Below are positions 1 to 6,966 of a stretch of 15,772 nt of DNA, piece by piece. Source of the DNA: Firmicutes bacterium CAG:124 (GTDB lineage Bacteria; Bacillota; Clostridia; Oscillospirales; Oscillospiraceae); the NCBI GenBank assembly GCA_000432135.1, contig HF990565.1, forward strand, positions 3,597 to 19,368, given 5' to 3'. Numbering within the stretch: position 1 is the stretch's first letter; the number at the start of each line of letters is the position of its first letter. The translations under genes were made by a program, and so were the position numbers. The notes under the pieces were generated by a model that did not search any database, had not been told where the DNA came from, and saw only the letters and a list, made by a program, of their open reading frames with translations.

Positions 1-720
1 CGCTTTGGCGGCGCGTCGGTCGAGGCGCTCAAAAATATCAATTTCAGCGTGGAAAACGGGGAATACGTCGCCATCATGGGCGAATCCGGCTCCGGCAAGA
101 CGACGCTTTTAAACATTCTGGCCGGGCTTGACAAGCCGACCTCCGGCTCTGTCCTGCTGGACGGCAAGGACCTTGCCTCCATCAGGGAAGCCGACCGCGC
201 GGCCTTCCGCCGCGACCATCTGGGCTTCGTATTTCAGGAATTCAATCTGCTCGACACGTTCTCGGTCGAGGACAATATCTATCTGCCGCTCGTGCTGGCG
301 GGCGTGCCGCAGAGGGAGCTTTCTGCGCGGCTGGAGCCAATCGCGGCAAGGCTCGGCATTACGGAGCTGCTGAAAAAATATCCGTATGAAATTTCCGGCG
401 GCCAGAAGCAGCGCGCGGCCGTCGCCCGCGCGATCATCACGAACCCGCGCCTTCTGCTGGCCGACGAGCCGACCGGCGCGCTGGACTCCAAGGCGACGGA
501 CGAGCTGCTGCGCGTGTTCTCCGACATCAGCCGCAGCGGGCAGACGATCCTGATGGTCACGCACTCCGTCCGTGCGGCCAGCCGTGCCGGACGCGTCCTC
601 TTTATCAAGGACGGCGAGGTCTATCACCAGCTTTACCGCGGCAATCTCACCGACGATCAGCTCTACCAGAAGATCACCGACGCGCTGACCGTTCTGCAGG
701 CAGGGGGCGAGCAGGCATGA
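1..720 (+). CDS. BceA-like ABC transporter ATP-binding protein (5' end outside window)
   Basis: This is the ATPase subunit of a peptide-antibiotic detoxification or sensing ABC transporter of the BceAB (MacB/LolD-like) type, acting at the inner face of the membrane. The reading frame is open from base 1, where it encodes a typical N-terminal strand before the GTG at 49, so the true start lies upstream and only the C-terminal 239 residues are visible. The nucleotide-binding signatures are complete and in order: Walker A GESGSGKTT at visible residues ~27-35, Q-loop in VFQEFN, signature ISGGQKQR, Walker B LLLADEPTGALD and the H-loop in MVTHS. The stop overlaps the permease start as ATGA, so the two are translationally coupled. 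The pairing with a 10-TM FtsX permease carrying one large extracellular loop supports BceA over a generic exporter ATPase. A BceRS two-component system is often adjacent and would have to lie upstream, outside the window. Confidence 0.93.
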   Translation, partial: RFGGASVEALKNINFSVENGEYVAIMGESGSGKTTLLNILAGLDKPTSGSVLLDGKDLASIREADRAAFRRDHLGFVFQEFNLLDTFSVEDNIYLPLVLAGVPQRELSARLEPIAARLGITELLKKYPYEISGGQKQRAAVARAIITNPRLLLADEPTGALDSKATDELLRVFSDISRSGQTILMVTHSVRAASRAGRVLFIKDGEVYHQLYRGNLTDDQLYQKITDALTVLQAGGEQA

Positions 721-2744
721 CACACAGACTCTATCCGCGCCTTGCCTGGCAGGGCATCACAAAAAACAAACGGCTGTATCTGCCGTTCCTGCTGGCCTGC
801 GTCGGCATGGTGATGATGACGTACATTCTGCTGTCGCTTGCCTCCTCCCCCATCCTCAGGACCTTTCCGGGCGGAGACACCATGCCCATGATTCTCGGCA
901 TGGGCAGCTTTGTCATGGCGGCATTCGCCGTTTTGTTCCTGTTCTACACGAATTCCTTCCTTATCCGCCGCCGGAACCGTGAGTTTGGCCTTTACAACAT
1001 TCTCGGCATGGGCAAGGGGAATCTGGCAAAGGTTCTGGCATGGGAAACGGTCATCATGGCGCTCATTTCCATCGCGGGCGGCGAGGTGCTGGGCATTGCG
1101 CTCGGAAAGCTCTTTGAGCTGCTGCTCGTCAATATCGTGGACGGCACCGTACAGATGCAGTTTACCGTCTCCGTTCCGGCCACGACCATGACGACGATCC
1201 TGTATCTCGCCATCTTCGCGCTTTTGTTCCTGCGCTCGCTGGTGACGGTCTGCAAGACGAACGCGGCGGCGCTTCTGCGCAGCGAAGCCTGCGGCGAAAA
1301 GCCGCCGAAGGCGAACTGGGTGTTCGGCCTCGCTGGCTTTCTGATCCTCGGCGCGGCATATTATATTGCCGTGACGATCAAGCAGCCGCTGACGGCGCTG
1401 GCGGTGTTCTTTATCGCCGTTCTGATGGTCATCGCGGCGACGTATCTGATCTTTATCTCCGGCTCCGTGGTGCTGTGCCGCGCGCTGCAGAAGAATAAGC
1501 GGTATTATTATCAGAAAAACCATTTTATTTCCGTCTCGTCCATGGCTTACCGTATGAAGCGCAACGGCGCGGGACTGGCCTCGATCTGTATTCTTGCCAC
1601 GATGGTGCTCGTTATGCTCTCGTCAACGACCTGCCTCTATTTCGGCAAGGAGGATGCGCTGCGCACACGCTATCCGAGCGATCTTTCTGTTGAACTGCGC
1701 TTTGTCAAGGACGAGGGCGGTATGGATGAAGCAAACATCGCCATCGCGCGCGGCATGATCGAGGACGTTATCAAACAGGACGGACTTGACGTGCAGGGGC
1801 AGTTCGATATCCGCAGCGCATGGTTCTCCGGTCTTCTCACGGGCAATACTTTCTCCCGCGCCGAAGAGAGTACGCTTATGGACTATGAGCGTGCGGTCGA
1901 TCTGACGATCCTGCCGCTGGAGGACTATAGCCGCATGACAGGTGAAAGCCTGACGCTGGAGCCGGACGAGGCATATTTCTGCTGCCCGCGCATGGCCTAC
2001 ACACAGCCGGATATCCGCATCGGCGAGCTGACCTATCAGATCAAGGGCCAGCTGCCAAGCTTCGGCGGCTTCGGCGCGGACAGCGCAAACATCACGACGA
2101 CGATCTATCTGATCGTCCCGGATTTTGACGCAGCGGTAAACGCGCTGCGGACGCAGAACACCCGCTATCCGGTCGTCGTAAGCTGGCAGTATTCGTTTGA
2201 TTCCGGCAGCCCGGATGAAGCGCAGATCGCGTTTCTCCGCGATATGATGGGGACGTTTGCCGATAACAGGGAAGGGCTGGTCTACGCGTCGTACACGGTG
2301 GAGTCCATCGCGTTCAACCGCGAAGATTTCGTCGGCACCTACGGAAGCCTCTTTTTCCTCGCGATCCTGCTGAGCATCGTGTTCCTCGCCGCCGCCGTTT
2401 TGATTCTATATTATAAGCAGATCTCCGAGGGCTATGAGGATCAGGCCCGGTTTGAGATCATGCAGCGCGTCGGCATGACGAAGACGGATATCCGCAAGTC
2501 CATCAACTCGCAGCTCCTGCTGGTGTTCTTCCTGCCGCTTTTGTTTGCGGGGCTGCATCTGGGCTTTGCGTTCCCGTTTGTTCATAAAATGCTGGTGCTG
2601 TTCAACCTCACGAATCTGAAGCTGCTCATCGGCACGACGGTCGTCACCTTCGCCATCTATGCGGTCTTCTACACGCTTGTCTACCGCATCACATCCAATT
2701 CGTATTATTCCATCGTCGCAGGCGCAAAGGAGGAAGCAGCATGA
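717..2744 (+). CDS. BceB-like ABC transporter permease (FtsX family)
   Basis: Membrane permease of 675 residues partnering the ATPase that ends at 720. The hydrophobicity pattern matches BceB/VraG: TM1 at ~20-42, TM2 ~57-81, the FtsX-type cytoplasmic motif REFGLYNILGMG at ~87-98, TM3-TM6 between ~107 and 250, TM7 ~286-306, then one extracellular domain of ~230 residues (~311-540), and TM8-TM10 from ~543 to the end. In this family the large loop between TM7 and TM8 recognises the peptide antibiotic or its lipid-bound complex; that role here is inferred. The start ATG overlaps the ATPase stop by 4 bases, and the stop overlaps the next small gene in the same way, so this is one polycistronic unit. 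Length is close to the family's usual ~650. The substrate cannot be read from sequence. Confidence 0.92.
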   Translation: MTHRLYPRLAWQGITKNKRLYLPFLLACVGMVMMTYILLSLASSPILRTFPGGDTMPMILGMGSFVMAAFAVLFLFYTNSFLIRRRNREFGLYNILGMGKGNLAKVLAWETVIMALISIAGGEVLGIALGKLFELLLVNIVDGTVQMQFTVSVPATTMTTILYLAIFALLFLRSLVTVCKTNAAALLRSEACGEKPPKANWVFGLAGFLILGAAYYIAVTIKQPLTALAVFFIAVLMVIAATYLIFISGSVVLCRALQKNKRYYYQKNHFISVSSMAYRMKRNGAGLASICILATMVLVMLSSTTCLYFGKEDALRTRYPSDLSVELRFVKDEGGMDEANIAIARGMIEDVIKQDGLDVQGQFDIRSAWFSGLLTGNTFSRAEESTLMDYERAVDLTILPLEDYSRMTGESLTLEPDEAYFCCPRMAYTQPDIRIGELTYQIKGQLPSFGGFGADSANITTTIYLIVPDFDAAVNALRTQNTRYPVVVSWQYSFDSGSPDEAQIAFLRDMMGTFADNREGLVYASYTVESIAFNREDFVGTYGSLFFLAILLSIVFLAAAVLILYYKQISEGYEDQARFEIMQRVGMTKTDIRKSINSQLLLVFFLPLLFAGLHLGFAFPFVHKMLVLFNLTNLKLLIGTTVVTFAIYAVFYTLVYRITSNSYYSIVAGAKEEAA

Positions 2745-2956
2745 TCCGGTTTTTGCTCCGTCTTGTTCTGGTGCTGGTCCTGATCGCGGCGCTGCTCATC
2801 GGTATGACATGCTGCGCTGCTAAAGCCGTCTTCGGCAGCTGCGCGGAGGTCGGCGTGCAGCAGACCGTCCGCAATCTGGAAGACTTCTTCCTCTGGCTGC
2901 GCGACGTGTGGACGCTTGCACGGGAGAAATTAGAGCTATGCGCAGTGATTCGATAA
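2741..2956 (+). CDS. Small single-TM membrane protein following BceAB
   Basis: A 71-residue protein I do not recognise. It has a positively charged N-terminus (MIRFLLR) and one strong hydrophobic segment at residues ~4-23 ending in a Cys pair (TCC at ~24-26), then an amphipathic, Trp-containing tail, so it is probably membrane-anchored with the tail on one face. The ATG overlaps the permease stop (ATGA), and the preceding purine-rich AAAGGAGGAAG inside the permease 3' end serves as a good Shine-Dalgarno. It overlaps the next small gene by 19 bases in a different frame. Coupling to the transporter suggests an accessory or regulatory subunit, but this rests only on position. A lipoprotein signal is unlikely because no clear L-x-x-C lipobox is seen. 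Confidence 0.7.
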   Translation: MIRFLLRLVLVLVLIAALLIGMTCCAAKAVFGSCAEVGVQQTVRNLEDFFLWLRDVWTLAREKLELCAVIR

Positions 2957-3111
2957 AAAAAGCAAAGGACGGCGTCTCGGGCGGCGTGTTTTATCTGGGG
3001 CTGGCCGTGATCGGTGTGCTGGCCATCCCGGCTGCGCTCCTGCTGGGACTGATCGCGGGCGTGTGGACGCTGACCGACAAGCTGACGGCGCTTTTATCCG
3101 AAAAACATTGA
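2938..3111 (+). CDS. Small membrane protein, last gene of the BceAB unit
   Basis: A 57-residue protein starting at ATG 2938; a GTG at 2908 in the same frame would add ten residues but has no Shine-Dalgarno, whereas GGGAGA lies about 10 bases before 2938. It begins with a short basic segment (MRSDSIKKAK), followed by a hydrophobic, Gly/Ala/Leu-rich region at ~18-43 long enough for one membrane segment or a tight hairpin, and a short charged tail. It overlaps the preceding small gene by 19 bases, so all four genes form a tightly packed unit. The TGA stop lies within the -35 hexamer of the next promoter. Function unknown; I recognise no family. Confidence 0.65.
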   Translation: MRSDSIKKAKDGVSGGVFYLGLAVIGVLAIPAALLLGLIAGVWTLTDKLTALLSEKH

Positions 3112-3136
3112 CGTTTCCGCGCAATTCGGGTATCCT
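3108..3136 (+). promoter_or_regulatory. Sigma-A-type promoter for the cysteine-rich protein gene
   Basis: TTGACG (3108-3113), a 17-bp spacer, and TATCCT (3131-3136). The upstream gene's stop TGA (3109-3111) is inside the -35 hexamer. Transcription would begin near 3143, at the start of the Shine-Dalgarno AGGAGGG (3143-3149), giving a very short leader. Confidence 0.6.
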
Positions 3137-3155
3137 AGCGGCAGGAGGGATGAAT

Positions 3156-3524
3156 ATGACCGACTGTACGTCCTGCGGAGGCTGCGCGGGCGGCTGCGGC
3201 GGGTGCAGGAGCCACGTGCTGCTTCTGACGGAGCCGGAGCTTCGGCTGCTGCGGCAGTTTGCCGAGCTGGCGTTCCTGCCTGCCGCCTGCACGAGAACGG
3301 ACGAAACGCCCGTGTATCTGGACGGCTCCGAAAACCGTGCGCAGACCAGCGCGGCGATCCTCGCCTTACAGATCAAGCGGCTCGTTTCCGTGGATTTCGC
3401 CCTGCCCCTGAAAGGCTTTGACTACACAGGCTACGAAGCCTGGCCCATCCGCGGCAGCATGGCCCTGACCGCCGCCGGTCAGGAGGCGCTCGACTCTCTG
3501 GATATCCAGGGCTGCGGCGAATAA
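3156..3524 (+). CDS. Small cysteine-rich protein with possible winged-helix C-terminus
   Basis: A 122-residue protein of unknown function. The start at 3156 is chosen because AGGAGGG at 3143-3149 sits 6-7 bases upstream; the in-frame ATG at 3150 is too close to it. The first 20 residues hold five cysteines spaced CX2CX2CX3CX2C (residues 4, 7, 10, 14, 17) in a Gly-rich context followed by His20, which could bind zinc or an Fe-S cluster. The remainder has no cysteine but C49 and the penultimate C120 region. Residues ~25-115 have an alternating helix/strand pattern ending in a MALTAAGQEALDSL-like segment that resembles the wing and last helix of small winged-helix proteins. It has its own promoter and is followed by a hairpin, so it is probably monocistronic. 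The winged-helix idea is inference. Confidence 0.75.
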   Translation: MTDCTSCGGCAGGCGGCRSHVLLLTEPELRLLRQFAELAFLPAACTRTDETPVYLDGSENRAQTSAAILALQIKRLVSVDFALPLKGFDYTGYEAWPIRGSMALTAAGQEALDSLDIQGCGE

Positions 3525-3530
3525 CAGACC

Positions 3531-3574
3531 GCCGGGAGAAGGCAGCTGCCTTCCCCCGGCGTGCGTCCGCTTTT
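3531..3574 (+). terminator. Probable terminator of the cysteine-rich protein gene
   Basis: Hairpin 3531-3560 with 6 bp (GCCGGG/CCCGGC), one A-C mismatch, 6 more bp (GAAGGC/GCCTTC) and an AGCT loop. The T-run (TTTT at 3571-3574) starts ten bases after the stem, so termination efficiency is uncertain. Confidence 0.55.
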
Positions 3575-3595
3575 CTGTTCCAAAACGGGACTTTC

Positions 3596-3624
3596 TTGAC
3601 AATCCGAATATGCCACACTATTAC
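3596..3624 (+). promoter_or_regulatory. Promoter-like sequence directly before a terminator
   Basis: Perfect -35 TTGACA (3596-3601), 17-bp spacer, TATTAC (3619-3624; 4 of 6 match). No coding sequence follows on this strand: predicted initiation near 3631 is immediately before a strong terminator hairpin. Confidence 0.4.
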
Positions 3625-3633
3625 ACGCTTCCG

Positions 3634-3669
3634 AAAAGTCAGCCGTATGGGCTGACTTTTTTCTTTATA
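3634..3669 (+). terminator. Intrinsic terminator, probably bidirectional
   Basis: Perfect 11-bp stem AAAAGTCAGCC (3634-3644) / GGCTGACTTTT (3650-3660), 5-base loop, and T-rich tail TTTTTTCTTT on the + strand. On the - strand the flanking A-run also gives a short U-tract, so it can back up termination of the ribokinase gene that converges from the right. Confidence 0.8.
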
Positions 3670-3677
3670 CAATCAAC

Positions 3678-3706
3678 GGCCCGGATGCTTCTGAAGCATC
3701 CGGGCC
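3678..3706 (-). terminator. Terminator hairpin after the ribokinase gene
   Basis: Perfect 13-bp stem GGCCCGGATGCTT (3678-3690) / AAGCATCCGGGCC (3694-3706) with a 3-base loop, 18 bases past the ribokinase stop. No strong U-tract follows directly on the - strand; the next hairpin (3634-3660) has one, so the two probably act in tandem. Confidence 0.65.
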
Positions 3707-3724
3707 ATTGGTTTATGAAGCAGT

Positions 3725-4615
3725 TCAAAGCGTCTCGACGGCGGCGCGGACCTCATCCATCAGGGGGATGGACGCTGCTGCGCCGGGGCGGGTGACGGAG
3801 ATGGCGGAGGCCATGGACGCATACTGCATGGCCGTCTGCCGTTCCATGCCCTGCGCGAGGCAGCCGACGAAATAGCCCATGAACGTATCGCCCGCGCCGG
3901 TCGTGTCGACGGCCTTGACCGGGTACGCACACTGCCGGACCTCCGTGCCATCCTTCCAGCTGACGGATCCCTCAGACCCGAGCGTCAGCAGAATGCCAAG
4001 CGACGGATAGCGCTGCTTGAGCGTCTCATAGCCCGCCTGCGCATCGCCGCAGCCCGCCATGGCCGCGCATTCGATCTCGTTCACGACCAGCCAGTCGACG
4101 CCGGAAAGATCGGCGTTTAAAAGCTCGTCCGAAATGGGCGACGCGTTCAGCACAACGCGCAGACCGCGCCGGGCGGCGGCGCGCAGCAGATAGGTCAGAT
4201 TGGCGATCTCGTTCTGCAGCAGCAGATAATCCCCGGCGTTCAGCTGCATGAGCACCTCGTCGATCTCCTGCGGCGTGACTGCCTGATTGGAGCCGCCGTA
4301 GAGGAAAATGCAGTTCTGGCCGTCCGGCTGGACCTGAATGACGGCGTGGCCCTGCGGAACGTCGGTATGCTTCAGATAGCGCAGATCGACGCCGCTGCCG
4401 GACAGCAGCTCTGCCAGCCGTGTGCCCTCCGGGCCGAGCAGACCCGCGTGATGCACCTTCTGCCCGCTGCGTGAAACGGCGATGGACTGGTTAAGCCCCT
4501 TGCCGCCCGCGTTTTGGGTATAGCTTTTTGTGTGGATCGTCTCGCCCGCGCGGCAGAAATGGTCGACGGCGTAGACGTGATCGATATTCAGAGAGCCAAA
4601 ATTGACGACGTTCAT
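3725..4615 (-). CDS. rbsK: Ribokinase-like PfkB family sugar kinase
   Basis: ATP-dependent cytosolic kinase of the PfkB/ribokinase family, 296 residues, close to the ~300 of RbsK; it would phosphorylate ribose, deoxyribose or a related sugar or nucleoside. The N-terminal sugar-binding segment is NFGSLNIDHV (5-14), the ribokinase glycine motif is GGKGLNQ (37-43), and the C-terminal anion-hole/catalytic motif is DTTGAGDTF with the catalytic Asp at 243. The start is set by GGAGG placed 8 bases before ATG 4615; the ATG at 4630 lies just before that GGAGG and has no Shine-Dalgarno of its own. It lies 57 bases after the symporter gene and also has its own promoter within that gap, so it can be read with or without its neighbours. 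The substrate is inferred; fructokinase-like or nucleoside kinase activity is possible. Confidence 0.88.
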   Translation of the reverse strand: MNVVNFGSLNIDHVYAVDHFCRAGETIHTKSYTQNAGGKGLNQSIAVSRSGQKVHHAGLLGPEGTRLAELLSGSGVDLRYLKHTDVPQGHAVIQVQPDGQNCIFLYGGSNQAVTPQEIDEVLMQLNAGDYLLLQNEIANLTYLLRAAARRGLRVVLNASPISDELLNADLSGVDWLVVNEIECAAMAGCGDAQAGYETLKQRYPSLGILLTLGSEGSVSWKDGTEVRQCAYPVKAVDTTGAGDTFMGYFVGCLAQGMERQTAMQYASMASAISVTRPGAAASIPLMDEVRAAVETL

Positions 4616-4646
4616 CGGATGAACCTCCATCGTTGGAATTTCCTAT

Positions 4647-4676
4647 AGCATACCCGCTCTGCAGACCGGTTGTCAA
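4647..4676 (-). promoter_or_regulatory. Internal promoter for the ribokinase-like gene
   Basis: On the - strand: TTGACA (4676-4671), 18-bp spacer, TATGCT (4652-4647). The symporter's TGA stop is inside the -35 hexamer. Initiation would be near 4640, about 25 bases before the start codon. Confidence 0.55.
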
Positions 4677-6115
4677 GCCTTGCGCGGGTCGAGATAGACG
4701 GACGGGTGCTTTTTGCACGTTGCAAGGCTCACGAGCACGAGCGCCAGCGCACAGGCGATTGCCCCCGGCACTGTCGCACCGAGGCCGAACGGCTGGCCCA
4801 GCAGCTTCCACGCGATCGTGACCGTAAAGCCCGCCGCCATGCCGGACAGAACGCCTGCCTTCGTCGCCTTTTTCCAATAGAGCGCGGCGAACGCCGGAAG
4901 TCCCGCCGCAGCGGCATAGAAGCTCCAAGCGAACATGAGGATGTTATACGCGTTTTTGATGTACAGCGCGATCAGCAGCGCGCCCAGCGGCAGTACGACG
5001 GCGAACACGCGCGTGAGCCGCAGCTCCTTCCTTTCCGGCGTATCCGGCCGGAATACCTTGTAGATATCATGCACGCACGTCTGCACGGAGACGATGAGAT
5101 AGCTGTCCGCCGTGGACATGATGACGGACAGAATGCCCGCCAGTGCGAGGCCCGTCAGGCCGACCGGGAGGATTTCAATCGCCAGCGCCGGAACGACCGC
5201 GTCGGTCGAGCCGTAGGCCGCGATCTTCTCCGCCGGGACGAGCTGATGCGCGACCACGCCCATGAACCATACCAGCGGGATCGTCAGCCCGTAGGCAAGC
5301 GTGCCGAGGAACAGGCCCTCCTTGGCGGATCTGCGGTTCTTTGCCGCGAACGCCCGCTGCCACATCTCCGCGCCGGCCAGCGTGAAGACAAAATAGGTGA
5401 TGATATCGCCGACGATGCCGCCGTCGATGTACGGCTTTGCCAGCTCCGGCGCCAGATTCTGCACAAAATTGCCGATCCCGCCGAGCTTGACGAGCGACGA
5501 GGCCGGGATCAGGATATACACGAACAGGATCAGCATGACAAACTGGAACACGTCCGTATAAATGACGCCGAACAGGCCGGACGTGGCCGTGTAGATGATA
5601 AATACCGCGCAGGCGATGAGCGCGCCCAGCTCATAGGAAATGCCGATCTCGCCGCCGAGCATATTGATGATCGTGGCTGTCGCCGTGACCTGCGAGGCGA
5701 CCGTGCCCATCATGGTGAACGCAATGAGGCAGCCCAGCACGACCTTGGCTGTTTTTCCGAAGCGCTGCTCAAACAGGTCCGGGATGGATGTGACGCCGAA
5801 CTTTGTGCCGACGTCCGAGATGCGCCCGGCGAGGCCGGAAAAGATGAACATCCCAAGCAGGTACGGCAGCGCCGTCATGATGGCCTTGAAGCCGCTTGAA
5901 TACGCGACGCCCGCACGCCCCATCAGGCCGCTGCCGCCGATGATGGTCGCGCAGACGGTGGCCATCAGAACCAGCGGCCCGAAGGAGCGCCCGCCGAGAT
6001 AATAATCGTCCATGCTCCGGACCTTTTTGACCACCACAAGGCCGATGAGCACCATTGCAATCAGATACGCGCCGATGATCGCCAGATCCAGCGCGTGAAG
6101 TTCGTTGTGAACCAC
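4673..6115 (-). CDS. Sodium:solute symporter (SSS family)
   Basis: Cytoplasmic-membrane secondary transporter of 480 residues that should couple solute uptake to the sodium gradient, like PutP, OpuE or PanF. The start is GTG 6115: AAAGGAG (6128-6122) stands 6 bases before it, and the longer in-frame extension to 6253 runs through the regulator gene. Segments typical of the family are DDYYLGGRS near residue ~35, which follows TM1, and the conserved stretch GILSVIMSTADSYLIV with a following DIYK, which is the SSS signature region around TM8-TM9. About 13 hydrophobic segments are visible. The gene is 40 bases downstream of the BusR-like regulator and upstream of a ribokinase-like gene. The first neighbour argues for an osmolyte such as proline or betaine, the second for a sugar or nucleoside; the substrate is open. 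Confidence 0.92.
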   Translation of the reverse strand: MVHNELHALDLAIIGAYLIAMVLIGLVVVKKVRSMDDYYLGGRSFGPLVLMATVCATIIGGSGLMGRAGVAYSSGFKAIMTALPYLLGMFIFSGLAGRISDVGTKFGVTSIPDLFEQRFGKTAKVVLGCLIAFTMMGTVASQVTATATIINMLGGEIGISYELGALIACAVFIIYTATSGLFGVIYTDVFQFVMLILFVYILIPASSLVKLGGIGNFVQNLAPELAKPYIDGGIVGDIITYFVFTLAGAEMWQRAFAAKNRRSAKEGLFLGTLAYGLTIPLVWFMGVVAHQLVPAEKIAAYGSTDAVVPALAIEILPVGLTGLALAGILSVIMSTADSYLIVSVQTCVHDIYKVFRPDTPERKELRLTRVFAVVLPLGALLIALYIKNAYNILMFAWSFYAAAAGLPAFAALYWKKATKAGVLSGMAAGFTVTIAWKLLGQPFGLGATVPGAIACALALVLVSLATCKKHPSVYLDPRKA

Positions 6116-6155
6116 GTGTGTCTCCTTTCCTTCCGGCAGGCAGACACCCGCCGGA

Positions 6156-6788
6156 TCATGTTGTTTCTGTTTTGCTGAAGAACCGGGCGACGGCCTCCCG
6201 TGCCTCCTGGTCGCCCACAAAGAGAATGCGGTCCTCGCTGCGAAGCTCGGCATACGGCCCCGGCGAGACGGTCAGCGCGTCCGCGCGCGCAATGGCGACG
6301 ACGGTCGCCCCCGTCGCCTGCCAGAAATGGAGCGAGCCGAGGGTCTTTCCCGCGTCCGGCCAGTCCTGCGGCACGCGGCAGGAGAAGGTCTTCAGCTGCT
6401 CCGCAGCCTGTTCGGGCTGCACGGAATCATCGAGAATGCTGCCGCACAGCTCCGTCACCTGCCGCGCCACGGCCTCCTGCTGGGCAAGCAGCGCGCGCAG
6501 CCGCTGCTTTTTCTGCCGCAGCTCGTTTTTTTCGCCGACCATCTGCAAATAGCGCTTCGCGTTTTCCGCAGAGCGCACGTACACGCCGCTCTGCTCCTTG
6601 ACGGTCACGACCTGCATATCGCGCAGCAGCTGCACGGATTTGCGGATCGTTTCGGGGGAAACCTGATACTCCGACGAAAGCTTCGAGCGCCCGGAGAGCT
6701 TTTCCCCCTCCGCAAGCTGCCCGTCCGCGATCCGCACGGCTACGGAAACCGCAATCCGCATATATTGCGGGAGTTCTTCATTTTCCAT
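6156..6788 (-). CDS. GntR-type regulator with C-terminal RCK_C domain (BusR-like)
   Basis: Cytosolic DNA-binding regulator of 210 residues. The start at 6788 is set by AAGGAGGGG 7 bases upstream; a longer in-frame ORF to 6851 runs into the promoter. Residues ~7-70 are a GntR winged helix (KLSGRSKLSSEYQVSPETIRK is the recognition region in two parts), ~77-118 a Gln/Arg/Leu-rich coiled coil, and ~145-203 a TrkA-C/RCK_C domain with the segments FWQATGATVVAI, VSPGPYAEL and RILFVGD. This order is that of BusR, the repressor of the busAB betaine transporter in lactococci and streptococci whose RCK_C domain binds cyclic di-AMP. It is the first gene before a sodium:solute symporter. Ligand and target are inferred from that architecture; RCK_C domains can also respond to other ligands. 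Confidence 0.87.
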   Translation of the reverse strand: MENEELPQYMRIAVSVAVRIADGQLAEGEKLSGRSKLSSEYQVSPETIRKSVQLLRDMQVVTVKEQSGVYVRSAENAKRYLQMVGEKNELRQKKQRLRALLAQQEAVARQVTELCGSILDDSVQPEQAAEQLKTFSCRVPQDWPDAGKTLGSLHFWQATGATVVAIARADALTVSPGPYAELRSEDRILFVGDQEAREAVARFFSKTETT

Positions 6789-6822
6789 CGCGGAATCCCC
6801 TCCTTTTTCCCGGAATAGAACT

Positions 6823-6851
6823 ATTATATCAACTGACAACCTTCTTTTCAA
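6823..6851 (-). promoter_or_regulatory. Strong promoter of the regulator-symporter unit
   Basis: On the - strand: TTGAAA (6851-6846), 17-bp spacer, perfect TATAAT (6828-6823), initiation near 6816 and a ~28-base leader. It is the best match to the sigma-A consensus in the window. A short inverted repeat TTCTT-gaa-AAGAA overlaps the -35 and could be part of an operator, but that is weak. Confidence 0.75.
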
Positions 6852-6874
6852 GAAAGATTTTCAGTTTTTTGAAT

Positions 6875-6903
6875 AAAAAAACAAGGCTGCGGAAAAGCAG
6901 CCT
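6875..6903 (-). terminator. Second terminator after the rqcP-to-membrane-protein cluster
   Basis: On the - strand the stem AGGCTGC (6903-6897) / GCAGCCT (6890-6884) with a 6-base loop is followed two bases later by seven T (6881-6875): a classical intrinsic terminator. Confidence 0.85.
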
Positions 6904-6904
6904 G

Positions 6905-6945
6905 AAAAAAGCGGCCGGGGAAGACAGAAAAACTGGCTTCCCCGG
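6905..6945 (-). terminator. First terminator after the rqcP-to-membrane-protein cluster
   Basis: Perfect 9-bp stem CCGGGGAAG/CTTCCCCGG (arms 6945-6937 and 6923-6915), then CCGC and six T (6910-6905) on the - strand. Together with the next hairpin it separates this cluster from the regulator promoter. Confidence 0.8.
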
Positions 6946-6966
6946 TTTTTGATGTGATCAGCAGCC

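Noticed and set aside
663..1523. A 286-codon - strand frame opposite the BceB-like permease
   Set aside because: Low-complexity Arg/His/Gln-rich product typical of antisense frames; no start signal.
4670..5899. A 409-codon open frame on the + strand opposite the symporter gene
   Set aside because: Its product is very rich in Arg, Asp, Glu and His, as expected for the complement of a GC-rich membrane protein gene. The opposite strand has a clear SSS transporter with a ribosome site.
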